Shown here piece after piece: positions 42,080 to 53,684 of a DNA stretch of 64,000 nt. Positions within the stretch are counted from its first letter, which is position 1. Every line of letters starts with the position of its first letter. Origin of the DNA: Arion vulgaris (lineage: Eukaryota > Mollusca > Gastropoda > Stylommatophora > Arionidae); assembly GCA_020796225.1 (NCBI GenBank), contig CM036761.1, positions 40,298,428-40,362,427 of the forward strand, read 5' to 3'. The notes under the pieces are model-generated. The model saw only the letters and a program-made list of their open reading frames with translations, had not been told where the DNA came from and made no database searches. The translations under genes were made by a program, and so were the position numbers.

Positions 42080-42320
42080 GAAACCACAGATCTCTTCTAC
42101 TTTGTAACTCCACATCGACCAGTTGTTAACCATTCTTTATGAATTGTATGGGATCTGAACCTAAGAGCGATTCTACGGTGTGCCAGTTATGCGCCTGCAA
42201 GTAGGCCAGCACATTCGATTTCTGCGATGCTTTTTTATACTAGGTAGCTTCCTATGCCCCTACCTCTGTCGCTTTACGACATGCTTTGTAGGTCGAGTTT
42301 TACTATCCTTAGCGTATCCA
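42080..42320 (-). repeat. R1 repeat
   Basis: CATCGACCAGTTGTTAACCA, CCTAAGAGCGATTCTACGGT, CAGCACATTCGATTTCTGCG, GTCGCTTTACGACATGC. Confidence 0.65.
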
Positions 42321-42398
42321 CAACGTAAAATAAAAACAGAAAACCACGACACTGAGATAATAGTATGACGACAAAAGAAGAAGAAGAAGAATCTGCAT

Positions 42399-42860
42399 CA
42401 GCGTTTCCCAAAGTGGGCGGTTACGCCCCCTCCTCCCCAGTGGGGCTGAAAGCGTTTAGGGGCGATAGTGGGTTCAGAAGAATTGAGTGGGGGGGCGTTC
42501 AGCGATTATGGATCGGTGGTTCCATAAAGAAGAATTAATAATAAATATTTTAAAATAAATTATTTTCGTGATTTTGTGATTGAATAATCATTTAAAATTT
42601 GAATTCTACATTTAAACTCATCTTATGCCCATCTTACACGATCCATTTTTTCATCAATTTTCTATTTATGCATATAATCATTTGAAAATTGACCATGTAT
42701 GACTGAAATATATATCAATTTTATATGTCACAGAGAAAATAGAGCATGTATATATGTATGAATGGGGGCGTTGGCAAACTGTTTTAATGTGGAGCGAGGG
42801 CGTTACAAAGTTTATGTTGTGCAAAGTGGGCGGTGGGCCGAAAACGTTTGGGAATCTATG
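42399..42860. mobile_element. hAT-type MITE, copy 2
   Basis: Starts CAGCGTTTCCCAAAGTGGGC and ends CGTTTGGGAATCTATG, with 8-bp duplication ATCTGCAT (42391-42398) / ATCTACAT (42861-42868), one mismatch. Same body as 825-1592 without the expanded internal array. Confidence 0.88.
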
Positions 42861-43059
42861 ATCTACATGAAGACATGTATGTTTGTACATGAAGATCTGG
42901 AGAAAATGTATGACAATGGATTCATTGAGATTACATTTGATCTCAGTCCCTTTTATCTGGTTGAAGGTGTCAGCGACAATGCGCATACAGCAGCTTCCTA
43001 TCTAGTTCTTTGAAGGGAATTGAGGGGACTTGAATGCGAGCTTGAAGGGGCAGGCGTTC

Positions 43060-43420
43060 AGCTGGTGGACAGAAAAAACGCTTTAAAGACACTTTTAAAG
43101 TGTCTCTGAAATGCTTCGACATAGACACCACGTGCTGGGAATCCCTTGCGCAAGATCGTCAAACGTGGCGTTGTAACAATACAAAATAAACCCGCATAGT
43201 TGAGATCATCGTGCCGTTGAGGCACAGAGAAAACGAGCTGCGCGAATGCACTCACGAACACACAACACTCACATGTCTAGCCTTGATCATGTATGCCCCA
43301 CCTGTGATAGGGAATTGTGTTCTGTGATTGAACTCTAGTCACCTCCGCACACACCTGAGAGGTGCAACAGCACACGTCTGTTGCTGTTGTCATCTTCTCT
43401 TGACATGTACGGATATTATA
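43060..43420 (+). mobile_element. LINE C-terminus with C2H2 finger (family LF), fragment
   Basis: RF-DTLK-SLKCF-ID-CWESL and AQDRQTWR-like codons, then VCPTCDRELCSVIEL-stop-SHLRTHLR, a C2H2 finger matching CPHCTRTF...HLCTH at 45570. Stops and frameshifts mark a dead copy. Confidence 0.75.
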
Positions 43421-43619
43421 ACGATAGCTTTCACATTAATACTTCGAAAATGTACTACACCGGGATTTGACCACCGTTTACTTGTGTGAAAATACAACTG
43501 ACTGCTGGCGAACTTCGCAGATTCATGAATACGTTTGAACTGACGCAAGAGAGAACCAGCTGTGAGCAGATCCTGGAAGAAAGTTTTGAAATGACAGTAA
43601 ATTATAAAACTGTTGCAAC

Positions 43620-43665
43620 ACGATATTATAGTTCGTTCCAAAATTCGAATTATAGTTCTGTTATT
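43620..43665 (+). mobile_element. Terminus fragment of the 684-bp TIR element
   Basis: TATAGTTCGTTCCAAAATTC matches the end at 18709/19392. The rest of 43420-43900 is not recognised. Confidence 0.55.
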
Positions 43666-44074
43666 TTCTGTCCCAAAACAAGCCGACCCGCTTGCGGGCA
43701 ACTTCACGCGAGCACGTGAGCGTATGACCATATTTGGAAGTATTTCGAAATACATTCACAACGGTTGTCACGAGCTGGTTTCTTGTCCCATTTCTGGCAC
43801 AGCGGAAGCTTTTTTTTTAAAATGTGTTCGTGAGTGACTGGTGCGTAAGCATGGCTGCTAAAGTGTGTGCAAGTGTGTAAGACCGATTGTCATGTGTATG
43901 CAAGCGTGTCATTCATGATGGCTACGTGTGTAGTGTAATGCGGCAATATGTGTGTTGTGTATGTGTATGTGTGATTATGTGTATGTCTGTATGTGTTTGT
44001 GTGCATGTACACATAAATGGTTGAATGCAGGCGTGTAAATTTATCAGTATGTGAATATTTATCCATTTTGTTGT

Positions 44075-44079
44075 GTATG

Positions 44080-44113
<34 letters not shown>

Positions 44114-44395
44114 TGTATGTGTGTATGTATGTATGTATGTATGTGTATGTATGTGTGTATGTATGTATGTATGTATGTGTGTATGTATGTATGTGTGTGT
44201 GTATGTATGTATGTGTGTGTATGTATGTATGTTGTGTATGTATGTTGTGTATGTATGTATGTATGTATGTATGTATGTATGTATGTATGTATGTGTATGT
44301 ATGTATGTATGTATGTATGTATGTATGTATGTATGTATGTATGTATGTGTATGTTTTGTATGATTTGTATATGTATGTATGTATGTATGTGTGTG
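44075..44395. repeat. (TATG)n microsatellite
   Basis: More than 300 bp of GTATGTATGTATGT with occasional GTGT and TTG interruptions. Reads as Met-Tyr-Val-Cys in all frames. Preceded by GT-rich sequence from 43860. Confidence 0.97.
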
Positions 44396-44399
44396 ATCA

Positions 44400-45645
44400 T
44401 TGCCAAATATTGGCTGTACTGAAAATGCATCAGGATGTGCAGCAGCTGCATGAAGGGATGCACGCCAGAGTGCAGGACCAAGGCGAGCTATCAGAGCCTT
44501 TTCCTGTCCTGAATGGAGTCAAACAAGGCTGTGTGATTGCACCAACTCTGTTTAGCATTATGTTTTCTGCCATGCTGACAGATGCATTCAGAGATGGTAA
44601 CATAGGTGTCAACATCAAGTATCGTACAGATGGAAAACTCTTCAATCCAAGGAGACTTCATGCAAAAACAAAAGTAAAGTCTGATACCATCAGAGATCTC
44701 CTATTTGCTGACGACTGCGCCCTCACTGCCAACACTGAGGCAGATCTGCAGACTAGCATGAACAGATTCTCACAAGCCTGCTCCAACTTTGGTCTTACCA
44801 TCAATACCGAGAAATCTGAAGTCATGTACCAACCAGCTCCTGGAAAAGTATATGCCCAACCAAATATTACAACAAGATGCAAGAAACTGAAAGTAGTGGA
44901 TAGATTTACTTATCTTGGAAGCACACTGTCCCAAAATGTCACCATAGATGATGAAATAAATAAGAATCTTTAAAGCTAGCAGCACCCTTTTGCAGACTAC
45001 ATAGAAATGTCTGGCACAGATGTGGTATTGGCCAAGCCACAAAACTGAAGGTAGATCGAGCTGTCGTGCTCCCAGTCCTTCTTCACGCATGCGAAACTTG
45101 GACTGTATATCAGAGACACGCAAAGAAGCTAAACCACTTTCACACAGTCTGCCTTAGGAAAATAATGAACATCAAATGGCAGGATATGATCCCAGATACA
45201 GAGGTCCTAAAAAGAGCTGCTCTACCCAGAATCTACACAATCTTGATGCAGTCCCAAACAAGATGGGCAGGACATGTGGCTCGAATGCTCAGAATGCAGA
45301 ATACCCAAACGACTTTTTATGGTGAGCTGCAAAGTGGTAAACGCTCACAGGGAGGCCAGAAAAAGCGATTCAAAGATACACTCAAGAACTCGATGAAATC
45401 TTTTGGCATAGATGTCAACAACTGGGAGAATGCTGCTCAATACAGATCAGCCTGGCGCACACTTCTTCGACACGGTTCCTCGGCCTGCGAGGCAGATAGA
45501 ACAGCACGGATGGAGCAAAGACGTCAAAACAGAAAGGCAGTAAAACTTCCCACAAGTGCAAGTATACCTTGCCCACACTGTACAAGAACATTTCAAGCCC
45601 ATATCGGGCTCACTAGTCATCTATGCACACACAGACAAACATAGA
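44400..45645 (+). mobile_element. LINE reverse transcriptase with C-terminal C2H2 finger (family LF), 5'-truncated
   Basis: Best-preserved LINE. Frame 1 (to 44973): VLNGVKQGCVIAPTLFSIMF (RT block with GC--AP-LF), IRDLLFADDCALTANTEADL (FADD catalytic box), FGLTINTEKSEVMYQP, VVDRFTYLGSTLS. After a frameshift near 44975, frame 2 (45066-45644): VLLHACETWTVYQRH, MQSQTRWAGHVARMLRMQNT, KRFKDTLKNSMKSFGIDVNN and a terminal finger PCPHCTRTFQAHIGLTSH then LCTHRQT-stop. The N-terminal endonuclease and first RT blocks are missing; the element begins at the (TATG)n tract. A single frameshift suggests a fairly recent insertion. Confidence 0.92.
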
Positions 45646-45824
45646 GCAACTACATTCCCTTGGATGAAAATTTGTGTGGTCATCATCACCCGTGATGGAC
45701 GAGCATCATGTATGTGTGAGTGTACGTATGCATGTATATAATTATGTATGTATATGTTCGTGCTTGTGTATGCGTATCTATATTTCTCTAAAAACACACA
45801 TATAAATACTAGCGTTGAACTTTA

Positions 45825-45960
45825 GTGGGAGAGGCGAGATATATCGCACTCAACTCTACAAAAGAGAATGAACGAGGTGTCCAGAATAGACCTATATGGA
45901 AATATTGCTTGCAGGCCCTATGTAAAATATAATGGAGTGAGAGGAAAATACATTTTTTTT
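45825..45960 (+). mobile_element. LINE 3' end, family LB (short)
   Basis: ATATGGAAATATTGCTTGCA, GGCCCTATGTAAAATATAAT, GGAGTGAGAGGAAAA; same terminus as at 24780-24830. Confidence 0.6.
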
Positions 45961-45964
45961 TATT

Positions 45965-46310
45965 GAAGAATAATACTATCTTTACTTCCCATGGACAGAA
46001 AAACAGACAAAATAAACAAGTTTTAGAAAAACTAGGCATGAAGAAACAATTATTAAGAGAAATAAAATTCAGACAAGTAAAGTATTTTGGGCACATAAAA
46101 GACATGACACCATGATAAAACATTTACTAGAGGGGAAAGTTGAGGGGAAAGAGCAAGAGGAAGACCGAGAGATAAGGGAGGGAAACTTTAAGAAATGGAC
46201 AGGTTACAGTCTGGCAGTGTGCAACACCAAGGGAAAGACAGAGGATGCTGGAGATTCATTGCAGCCAACCTTCGATGTGGAGACGGCACATGATGATGAT
46301 GATGATGACT
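45965..46310 (+). mobile_element. Another LINE C-terminal tail
   Basis: Codons for RNGQVTVWQCATPRERQRML and EIHCSQPSMWRRH, then a (GAT)n tail at 46290. Corresponds to a tail that normally reads W.G-S-ECS--A-DR-RWR. Degraded. Confidence 0.6.
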
Positions 46311-46394
46311 TCCCAAATTTGTTTGTTTTTTTGTTCTTTATATATAAATTCTACGTTCCATTATATTTTACAAAAATAAAAGTAATTTTTTTTT

Positions 46395-46590
46395 CCAGAT
46401 CCAGAAGCACTTAAGCTCTTCGGCTCGGTGCCATAGACATCGAAACCCTTCGGTTCAGTGCCACAAACACCGTAAAACTGGAGAACCTGTGGCTTTTCTG
46501 CCAGCCCGTGGAATTGAACCGCACTCGCAGGGAGGGGCCGTCACCCGTCTTCCAACGCGCTACGAACACGCTGGACAAAGCGGACAAACA
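46395..46590 (-). mobile_element. tRNA-derived SINE, family SA
   Basis: Poly-T at 46386-46395, then CAGATCCAGAAGCACTTAAG, through TGGAATTGAACCGCACTC (B box in reverse) to ACGCGCTACGAACACGCTGG. Confidence 0.85.
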
Positions 46591-46839
46591 AAAGTAATAC
46601 AAAATGTCATACTTGTATGACAGATAAAAAGGTAACTAAATTTCTTGTTCAAGTGAATATTCGGATGAGCAGTGCTTAGGTCTCAATCTTGGCATACATG
46701 TCAACTAAATATTGATGCAATAACGGTATGTAATGTAGCAAACTGTTCGCTTTCAATAGCCCCTTCTATCAATATGTGTAATACGACATTGTCAACATCA
46801 GTTTGTTGACTTTATTTGAGAATCATGACTAAACTTCGC

Positions 46840-46950
46840 TAGTCTTCTTCTTCAACTTTCAACTCCCAGCGGAGCACAGGTCTTCAACAAACTTCTTTCA
46901 GCTCTTCCTCTCTCTTGCCTTCGCTAGTGGCGGTGACATATCCGTCCTCG
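46840..46950 (-). repeat. Repeat shared with 51840-51960
   Basis: CTTTCAACTCCCAGCGGAGC, ACAGGTCTTCAACAAACT, CAGCTCTTCC-CTCTCTTGCC in both. Possibly a LINE fragment read in reverse. 46600-46840 has no recognised feature. Confidence 0.55.
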
Positions 46951-47009
46951 CCGTGAAAAAACATCACAGGATATTGTAAGTCATTCTACGTTTTGCTTCA
47001 GATTTCGCC

Positions 47010-47070
47010 ACACACACTCACACAAACACACACACACATACAAACACACACACACATACAAACACACATA

Positions 47071-47105
<35 letters not shown>
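47010..47105. repeat. (CA)n then (AT)n microsatellite
   Basis: ACACACAAACACACACACAC followed by ATATATAT. 47110-47420 is AT-rich and unassigned. Confidence 0.95.
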
Positions 47106-47108
<3 letters not shown>

Positions 47109-47419
47109 TATAAATATGTAAATAATTTATGTGTTTTATCTTAAATTATCTGTTCATGTCTCTGTATGTTATATATGTATGTTTATAAGTATTTATATGT
47201 AATATTTCAATCTCTGTATGTATATATATGTATGGGTTTAGTTATGTATTTATATGATAAGAATATTTACAATCTATGTATGTATCAAATCTCCTTGTCA
47301 ATTCCGATGCCCTTTTTATGCATGTTGTAAAAAATCAAAGGCTTTCAAAATCAGAAGCATTATTTCATTGCACTGAGTTTCTTTATATGGCTTAGTTCTT
47401 CCCTGCAGAGTTCTAAAAA

Positions 47420-47595
47420 CACATGCCGAGATTGTTGCGCACAGCCCAAACTCAGTAGCTCCTGCAGAAATCTTAGGGATCTACTGAAAAAAGGCACTAG
47501 TGAACAGAATGGTTAGGTATGGATTTGAACCAACGACATTCAAAACGCAAGGCAAGCTGCTCTAACCATTTTACCACAGAGGCCCAGGGTTGTAA
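47420..47595 (-). mobile_element. tRNA-derived SINE, family SB (reverse)
   Basis: GCTCCTGCAGAAATCTTAGG, GGATTTGAACCAACGACATT (B box reversed), TCTAACCATTTTACCACAGA (A box reversed). Confidence 0.8.
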
Positions 47596-47689
47596 GAAAA
47601 AGCATCTTATTTGAGGCATTTGACAACGACGAAGATTTGATCTGTGTCTAGTAATCTGATCATATCACACAGATGTCTTTAGAAATCAT

Positions 47690-49085
47690 TATATAAAATA
47701 TAGAGAAAAGGATTGAGTGAAATGATGTGATGATGGAGTGAAATAATGGTGATGATGGAGTGAAATGATGGTGATGATGGAGTGAAATGATGTGGATGAT
47801 GGAGTGAAATGATGGTGATGATGGAGTGAAATATGGTGATGATGAGTGAAATGATGGTGATGATGAGTGAAATGATGGTGATGATGGAGTGAAATGATGG
47901 GATGATGGAGTGAAATGATGGTGATGGGTAAAAGTAAAGTGATGGTGATGATGGAGTGAAATGATGGTGATGATGGAGTGAAATGATGGGATGATGGAGT
48001 GAAATGATGGTGATGATGAGTGAATTATGGTGATGTGAGAAATGATGGTGATGATGGAGTAAATGATGGGATGTGGGAAATGATGGATGATGAGGAATGA
48101 TGGTGATGATGAGGAATGATGGAGATGGTGAAATATGTGATGATAGAGTAAAGTGATAGGATGATAGAAGAATGATGGTCATGATGGAGTGAAATGATGG
48201 GGATGATGGAGTGAAATGATGGTGATGATGGAGTGAAATGATGGTGATGATAGAGTAAAGTGATGGTGGTGATAGAGTAAAGTGATGGTGGTGATACAGT
48301 GAAATGATGATGGTTTTGATAGAGTGAAATGATGATGAGTGATGATGGAGTGAAATGATGATGATGATGGAGTAAATGATGGTATTGATAGAGTGACATG
48401 ATGATGTGATGATATGAGGTGACAGATGATGGTGTTGATGGAGTGAAATGATGATGGTGTGATGAGTGAAAATGATGGTGTTGATGAGAGTGAAATTGAT
48501 GGTGTTGATAGAGTGAAATGATGGTGGTGTTGATAGAGTGAAATGATGATGGTGTTGATAGAGTGAAGTGATGATGGTGTTGATAGAGTGAAATGATGAT
48601 GGTGTTGATAGAGTGAAATGATGAGGGTGTTGATAGAGTGAAATGATGATGGTGTTGATAGAGTGAAATGATGATGGTGTTGATAGAGTGACATGATGAT
48701 GGTGTTGATAGAGGAAATGAATGAGTGTTGATAGAGTGAAATGATGATGGTGTTGATAGAGTGAAATGATGATGGTGTTGATAGAGTGAAATGATGATGG
48801 TGTTGATAGAGTGACATGATGGTGGTGTTGATAGAGTGAAATGATGATGGTGTTGATAGAGTGAAATGATGATGGTGTTGATAGAGTGACATGATGGTGG
48901 TGTTGATAGAGTGAAATGATGATGGTGTTGATAGAGTGAAATGATGAGGGTGTTGATAGAGTGAAATGATGATGGTGTTGATAGAGTGAAATGATGATGT
49001 TGTTGGGTAGAAGTGAAATGATGAGGGTGTTGATAGAGTGAAATGATGGTGGTGTTGATAGAGTGAAATGATGGTGTTGATAATA
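47690..49085. repeat. 25-bp and related GATGG minisatellite, 1.4 kb
   Basis: Right part (48480-49085) is GGTGTTGATAGAGTGAAATG plus ATGAT, 25 bp. The left part (47690-48180) is a shorter related unit, GGTGATGATGGAGTGAAATG, rich in single-base indels. The lack of stops on the minus strand produces 150-380 residue His/Ser/Ile ORFs that are artefacts. Confidence 0.95.
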
Positions 49086-49575
49086 TCACAACAACGTATA
49101 ATCTCAAAATGTTATTCAACCACAAAGTCATCGATACTTTAATTGATATTAATATGAATCTCTTTGACGTCATCATTTATCGATTTCTAGATATCACAGT
49201 GGCATACTTGAAATAGTTCAAGATCGTGTTCAGTGTTCCAGTCTTGTATTTATTCATTCATATTTTATTGTGCTCATTCATTCATGCATTCAATATTTCT
49301 AGTTTCATTCATTCAATGATTTGTTTTTTCCTTATCATCTTGTTAGATCATTATTTTGTTGTATTGTTTTTTGTCAAACTGTGGTTCGTCTCTGTTCCTT
49401 CATGACTGTGTGTTTCACATTGTCACATTGGATTTAACTCTTACAGTTTGACAAGTCACTTGCCAAACCCTTCGAATGGAATCAATTATCCTATAAGTCA
49501 TATCACGTACCAAAATGTTGTATTTTAAAAAATTGTTCCCATGACCAATTTGATCATATTTGTGTATATAATTTT
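49085..49575. other. AT-rich stretch, no recognised feature
   Basis: TTCATTCATTCAT iterations near 49255-49315 only. Confidence 0.45.
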
Positions 49576-49578
49576 TAT

Positions 49579-49768
49579 TTTTCGATCCAGAAGCACTTCA
49601 GCTTTCAGCTCTTCGGCTCGGTGCTATGGACATCGTAACCCTCCGGTTCGGTGCCACGAGCACCGTAAATCTGGAGAACCTGCGACTTTTCTGCCAGCCC
49701 GCGGTATTGAACCGCACTCACAGGGGCTTGTCACCCGTCATCCAACGTGCTACGAACACGGTGGACAG
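49579..49768 (-). mobile_element. tRNA-derived SINE, family SA
   Basis: TTTCGATCCAGAAGCACTTC, CGGTATTGAACCGCACTCAC, ACGTGCTACGAACACG. 49770-50335 is not recognised. Confidence 0.85.
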
Positions 49769-50337
49769 TTGGACGTATATAATTTTTTCAAGAGTACAAC
49801 AGATGAGTTTATTGTTATTTTTTTTTTATGTAGAGGATGTTAGTCTATTTAAGCCGAGGCACGCCACTTTCAACCTAAGGAGTAGCCTTTCACTGGTCAA
49901 ATCAGAGCGTGTAAGACAACAAACATGAAAAAAATAACTACAGTGCGTTTCAAAATGATTTTCCGCGGGGAAAATGTAATATCTCTGCAACCGCTTGACC
50001 GTAATTGATGTAACTTTGCATATGATCTAATGATCGTAATGTCCCGAGTTGATATTTTTTATTCTCAATAACAAACGTATGGTTTAAAATTTTCTTTATG
50101 TAAAGTATATAAAAGTGACCATCTCCTTAGCCAACCATATAATGTGAAGTATTACCCTTCATATTTGTGAGATGTTGCAAGTTCCACGACTTGCACGTTT
50201 TCACGTGGTTTTCCCGATTTTAATCGCTTTATCGCACTTTAAAAAATGTATAATGATCCTTCCGGTGTGTTTAGTTACAATTTACCGTTTATAACTCCTC
50301 GCTGAGAATCCCAGTATATCTTCTTTAGGTGAGTTTA

Positions 50338-50608
50338 TACAGGGTGTTCGAGATCAAAGTTGCTTGTCAATGGAGCCAATCTGGCATATACTTATGAAAA
50401 TGCGAAGGTTCAGTTATGACGTAGTATAGGTCAAGCACGCGAATCTTTTTGGGAGATGTGTAATTATGATGCGGGAAGGGGCGATGACCCAATGTGACGT
50501 AGGACGAGCTAGTCAGAACCGGTTTGAATAGTAAATAGAGACAACGCAATGCGTAACTGGCATCTTTTGATGTTTCAATCGGGCTACTTTTATCTTGAAC
50601 ACCCTGTA
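50338..50608. mobile_element. Mariner-like MITE, copy 2
   Basis: TA-flanked, 271 bp, termini CAGGGTGTTCGAGATCAAAG and TATCTTGAACACCCTG. Internal match to 23822-24084. Confidence 0.88.
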
Positions 50609-50611
50609 TAA

Positions 50612-50870
50612 TTATCATCATCAAATAGCTTCTCCTGAGCAGAACTTTGCCACCCCAACAGTCCTCCAGAATTTATCTCTCTCATGGGCCAGATGGTGTG
50701 CCTCTGCAGCCGTCATGTTCAAACCATCAGTGACATCCTGAATCCATCTTCTCCATGGTCTTCCTCTTCTTCTCTTTGCCGGTATGCCTTCTTTTATGAT
50801 GGTCTTCTCCAGCCCTTCATGTTTTTTTATGTCCAAAGTATCTCAATTTTATCTTTCGTATTTGTAGCAT
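50612..50870 (-). mobile_element. LINE 3' end, family LC
   Basis: Minus strand: KKHEGLEKTIIKEGIPAKRR, then RGRPWRRWIQDVTDGLNMTA, HERDKFWRTVGVAKF and a (GAT)n tail. The cleanest LC tail, with the frame intact for 71 residues. Confidence 0.85.
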
Positions 50871-51114
50871 CAGCCAGTTTTCTTTGATTTTGAGTTCTTT
50901 CTGGATAGATCTATTTGTTCTCTTCTCTATCCATGGCATACGTAGGACTCTTCAGTAACACTTATATTCAAAAGCTCTGTAAAATACAGCTTTCAATTAT
51001 CTAACAAAGATATATAAAATAATGTGATGGTGTTTAACACAAGAAAGATTATAATATATTTTGTTATGACCTCAAAGTTTATTCTAGAAAACTTCAGGTA
51101 GAAAAGTGGTTTTA

Positions 51115-51265
51115 GTGTGGTATCGCCCGTGCTGCCGGGGCCCGCAAGGGAGCAAAGAGTAGCAGCACTGCGACCTACAAGGCATGTCGTAAGAGGCGAC
51201 TAAGGTGGGGTTTGGCGTAGGGCTGGCTACCCTATCCAGTAGAAAATTTTAGCCACAAAATCCAA
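51115..51265 (+). repeat. R1 repeat
   Basis: CCGTGCTGCCGGGGCCCGCA, AGCAGCACTGCGACCTACAA, GGCATGTCGTAAGAGGCGAC. 50870-51115 has no recognised feature. Confidence 0.7.
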
Positions 51266-51317
51266 CCAACCATGAACAAGTCACATAAAAATAAAATAAA
51301 AACTGTGCCAACCAAGA

Positions 51318-51428
51318 GGAAAGAAGAGCTGGAGGGAGCTGCAGGAGATAGCTAGAGATAGGAAGACTTGGCATGAGTTGGTTGAGGGCCTATGCCCCAA
51401 CCCGGGGTAAAAGGCAAAGAGAGAGAGA
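51318..51428 (+). mobile_element. LINE 3' end, family LD
   Basis: GAGGGAGCTGCAGGAGATAG and codons for RDRKTWHELVEGLCPNPG, then (GA)n. Confidence 0.75.
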
Positions 51429-51429
51429 G

Positions 51430-51668
51430 ATCTACAGGGTCCAGTGGCAAAGGATTGACTTCATTGCAAGAGTTTCCCATATGATTCCGCCCCTGTGGGC
51501 AGAGATGGCACATCATCTGTCGAGAGTGTTGCACAGAGCGTGAACACCATAGCTCCGGCAATAATCCTAGTGATCTCTTGAATAAATTGCACATCGTCTA
51601 GGTCCGATTCAAACCACAACCTTAGGTACGTCAAACTTCTCAACCACTTCGCCACTGAGACTCTGTGA
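51430..51668 (-). mobile_element. tRNA-derived SINE, family SB
   Basis: GGATTGACTTCATTGCAAGA, GGCAATAATCCTAGTGATCT-like, TCCGATTCAAACCACAACCT (B box reversed), ACTTCTCAACCACTTCGCCA (A box reversed). Confidence 0.85.
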
Positions 51669-51839
51669 AGTGTTGGTATGCTAGAAGAGTTAAAATCAGA
51701 TGAAATATTTCTTATAAGTAATTATAGTTAAATGATTACACTGTCATAATCTAGCAAAACGTAATCCAAACTACCTGTCACAGAGAAATATTCGTTTTAA
51801 TTAAAGGAGGACTTCAAACCAAACAACTGGTTTCTACTT

Positions 51840-52195
51840 CACTTTTCAACTCCCAACGGAGCATAGGTCTTCAACAAACTGAATCCAGCTCTTCCACTCT
51901 CTTGCCATCCCTTCCAATTCTTTCCATGTTTGACCTATCCATGTTTGTTGACAATTTGTTCGCTCAATTTTTCTACGGTGTGAGGTAGCCAGTCCCACGA
52001 CCAACCCTCCTTAGCCGCCTCTTACGACATGCCTGGCAGGTAGACATTACTGCATATTCTTTTCTTCCCTTACTGGCCCAGGCAGCACATGTGCGGATCC
52101 CTACCTTAGTCACCTCTTACGACATGCCTTGTAGGGCGCAGTGTTACAATTCTTTACTTCCCGTGCGGGCCCCGACAACACAAGCGAAACAATCG
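51840..52195 (-). repeat. Composite of the 46840-type repeat and R1
   Basis: 51840-51960 matches 46840-46950. 51960-52195 holds two R1-like pieces (GCCGCCTCTTACGACATGCC and GTCACCTCTTACGACATGCC), so R1 is locally duplicated. 51670-51840 has no recognised feature. Confidence 0.65.
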
Positions 52196-52227
52196 GTTTG
52201 CTTTGGTTAATTCTCATTTTTATCATT

Positions 52228-52478
52228 CGGTGGTCTCTGTGGCAAGGTGGTTAAGCCTTTGTCTTGTCAGTCGAAGGTCGTGGGTTCGAATCCGGACCGC
52301 GCCGTTCTGTTCCAGAGACTCCTAGGATTGTTGCTAGAGCTACGGAGTTCGTGCTTTGTGCAGTACTCTCGGCATGCGGCATGCCATTTCTGCGGAGAAG
52401 GACCGAGCAATATGGGGTAAAACCCGGTGCGATGAAGTCAATCTTTCGTCTTTAAACCCCTTTAAACCCCTTTAATTC
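52228..52478 (+). mobile_element. tRNA-derived SINE, family SB
   Basis: GTCTCTGTGGCAAGGTGGTT (A box), GGTCGTGGGTTCGAATCCGG (B box), CTCCTAGGATTGTTGCTAGA, TGAAGTCAATCTTTCGTCTT. Ends with CCCCTTTAAACCCCTTTAA. Confidence 0.88.
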
Positions 52479-52489
52479 TCATAACCTTT

Positions 52490-52645
52490 GTCTTGATCTT
52501 ATGAATGTTTAACCCTAGTTGTTATGACCTTCGATCAAGTGTGTTTAGCTTATCCTGCATCTAATGGTATGTATGTGTCAGAAGGGCTATATCATCAGCG
52601 AAGTCTAGATCGTCTAGCTGCTCTGTCAGTCCATTGAAGTCCCTT
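52490..52645 (-). mobile_element. LINE reverse-transcriptase fragment with FADD box
   Basis: Minus strand reads TEQLDDLDFADDIALLTHTY, MQDKLNTLDRRS and LGLNIHKIKTKVMR, i.e. the catalytic FADD block and the following K-K--M block. Two stops. No other part of this element is adjacent. Confidence 0.85.
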
Positions 52646-52959
52646 TCTGATGGATTAATTTCTTCACAATTCTATCTTTGTGGTAATGTTTTATCAGTCA
52701 ATCATTTCTATTTGATTTTTTGATTTAGATTTAATATTCATGACATTCAAGTGCTTACGGAGATCTACTGTCATGGGCATGCCGGTGTTTGCGATAATGA
52801 GAGAGCATAAAGACTTACATCAACAGCATTAATTGTTGGGGGAATTGTTGATAGATAAAGCGTTTCAGGACAAAGATACCTATGTATGGTATCACATAAG
52901 TTAGAACATTTGAATCATAAAATAATAAATCTAACACAAATTATTTATTATATTTTTTA

Positions 52960-53225
52960 TAGAGAGCCGCGGTAGCGTAGTTGTTAGTGAACTAGCTTCT
53001 CAAGGCTGGTGGTCTGGGTCCAACTCCCGACCACACTTTTTCCCGACCGAGACGGCTCTCAGGTCGACCCAGCCTCAACTGGGTACCAGACATGCTCTGG
53101 GAAAGTAAAGGCGGCCGGCGTGATGCTGACCATATCACCCATCGTGTGCCGACGGTCAATGAAAAATACAGGCCTAACACTGTATTGCCCTATATACCAT
53201 GAGGTATAAAAGGGTTCCTTTACTT
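52960..53225 (+). mobile_element. tRNA-like SINE, family SD
   Basis: GCCGCGGTAGCGTAGTTGTT (A-box-like), TCTGGGTCCAACTCCCGACC (B-box-like), CTCAGGTCGACCCAGCCTCA, GGGTACCAGACATGCTCTGG. Partner copy at 57475. 52650-52960 and 53225-53685 show no recognised gene. Confidence 0.8.
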
Positions 53226-53684
53226 TTTTATTTTATTATTATTATTATTAATTTTGCTTGCTTATGTGATACCATACGTACGTGTCTTTGTCCTGAAACG
53301 CTAATTTATTACGTACCACGGCAGCCTCCCTCGGTTTTCTTCTCCAGATTTGATCTGATCCACTTTGACCAGATCAGATTTGTAGGTTGTCCGTACCTCG
53401 TATGATGGATAAGGGAAATGTTCTTTAATCTCTTCACGACTGCCCTGTTTCATGAAGATACTGAAATATATTTCAAAGCAACACAGCAATTAAGGAGTTT
53501 GGAGTTACCTGCTGTACAAGTAGAACTGGCTGCCTGAGAGACAGAGTGGGGAGTGTGTTTAGCCAGCGAGCAACAGGAACAATCAGTATGTATTGACTTC
53601 CAGATCTGTTGAGGAGGACTGAGAACCTGTGGGACTGAATATAATGACGTTGGTTCCGTAAACAAAATTCAATACATTTTCTAT

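Noticed and set aside
44017..44422. Cys/Tyr/Met/Val ORFs as a membrane or metal-binding protein
   Set aside because: (TATG)n microsatellite translation.
47679..49176. His/Ser/Ile-rich minus-strand ORFs of 167, 237 and 383 residues
   Set aside because: The 25-bp and GATGG minisatellite is stop-free on that strand in all frames.
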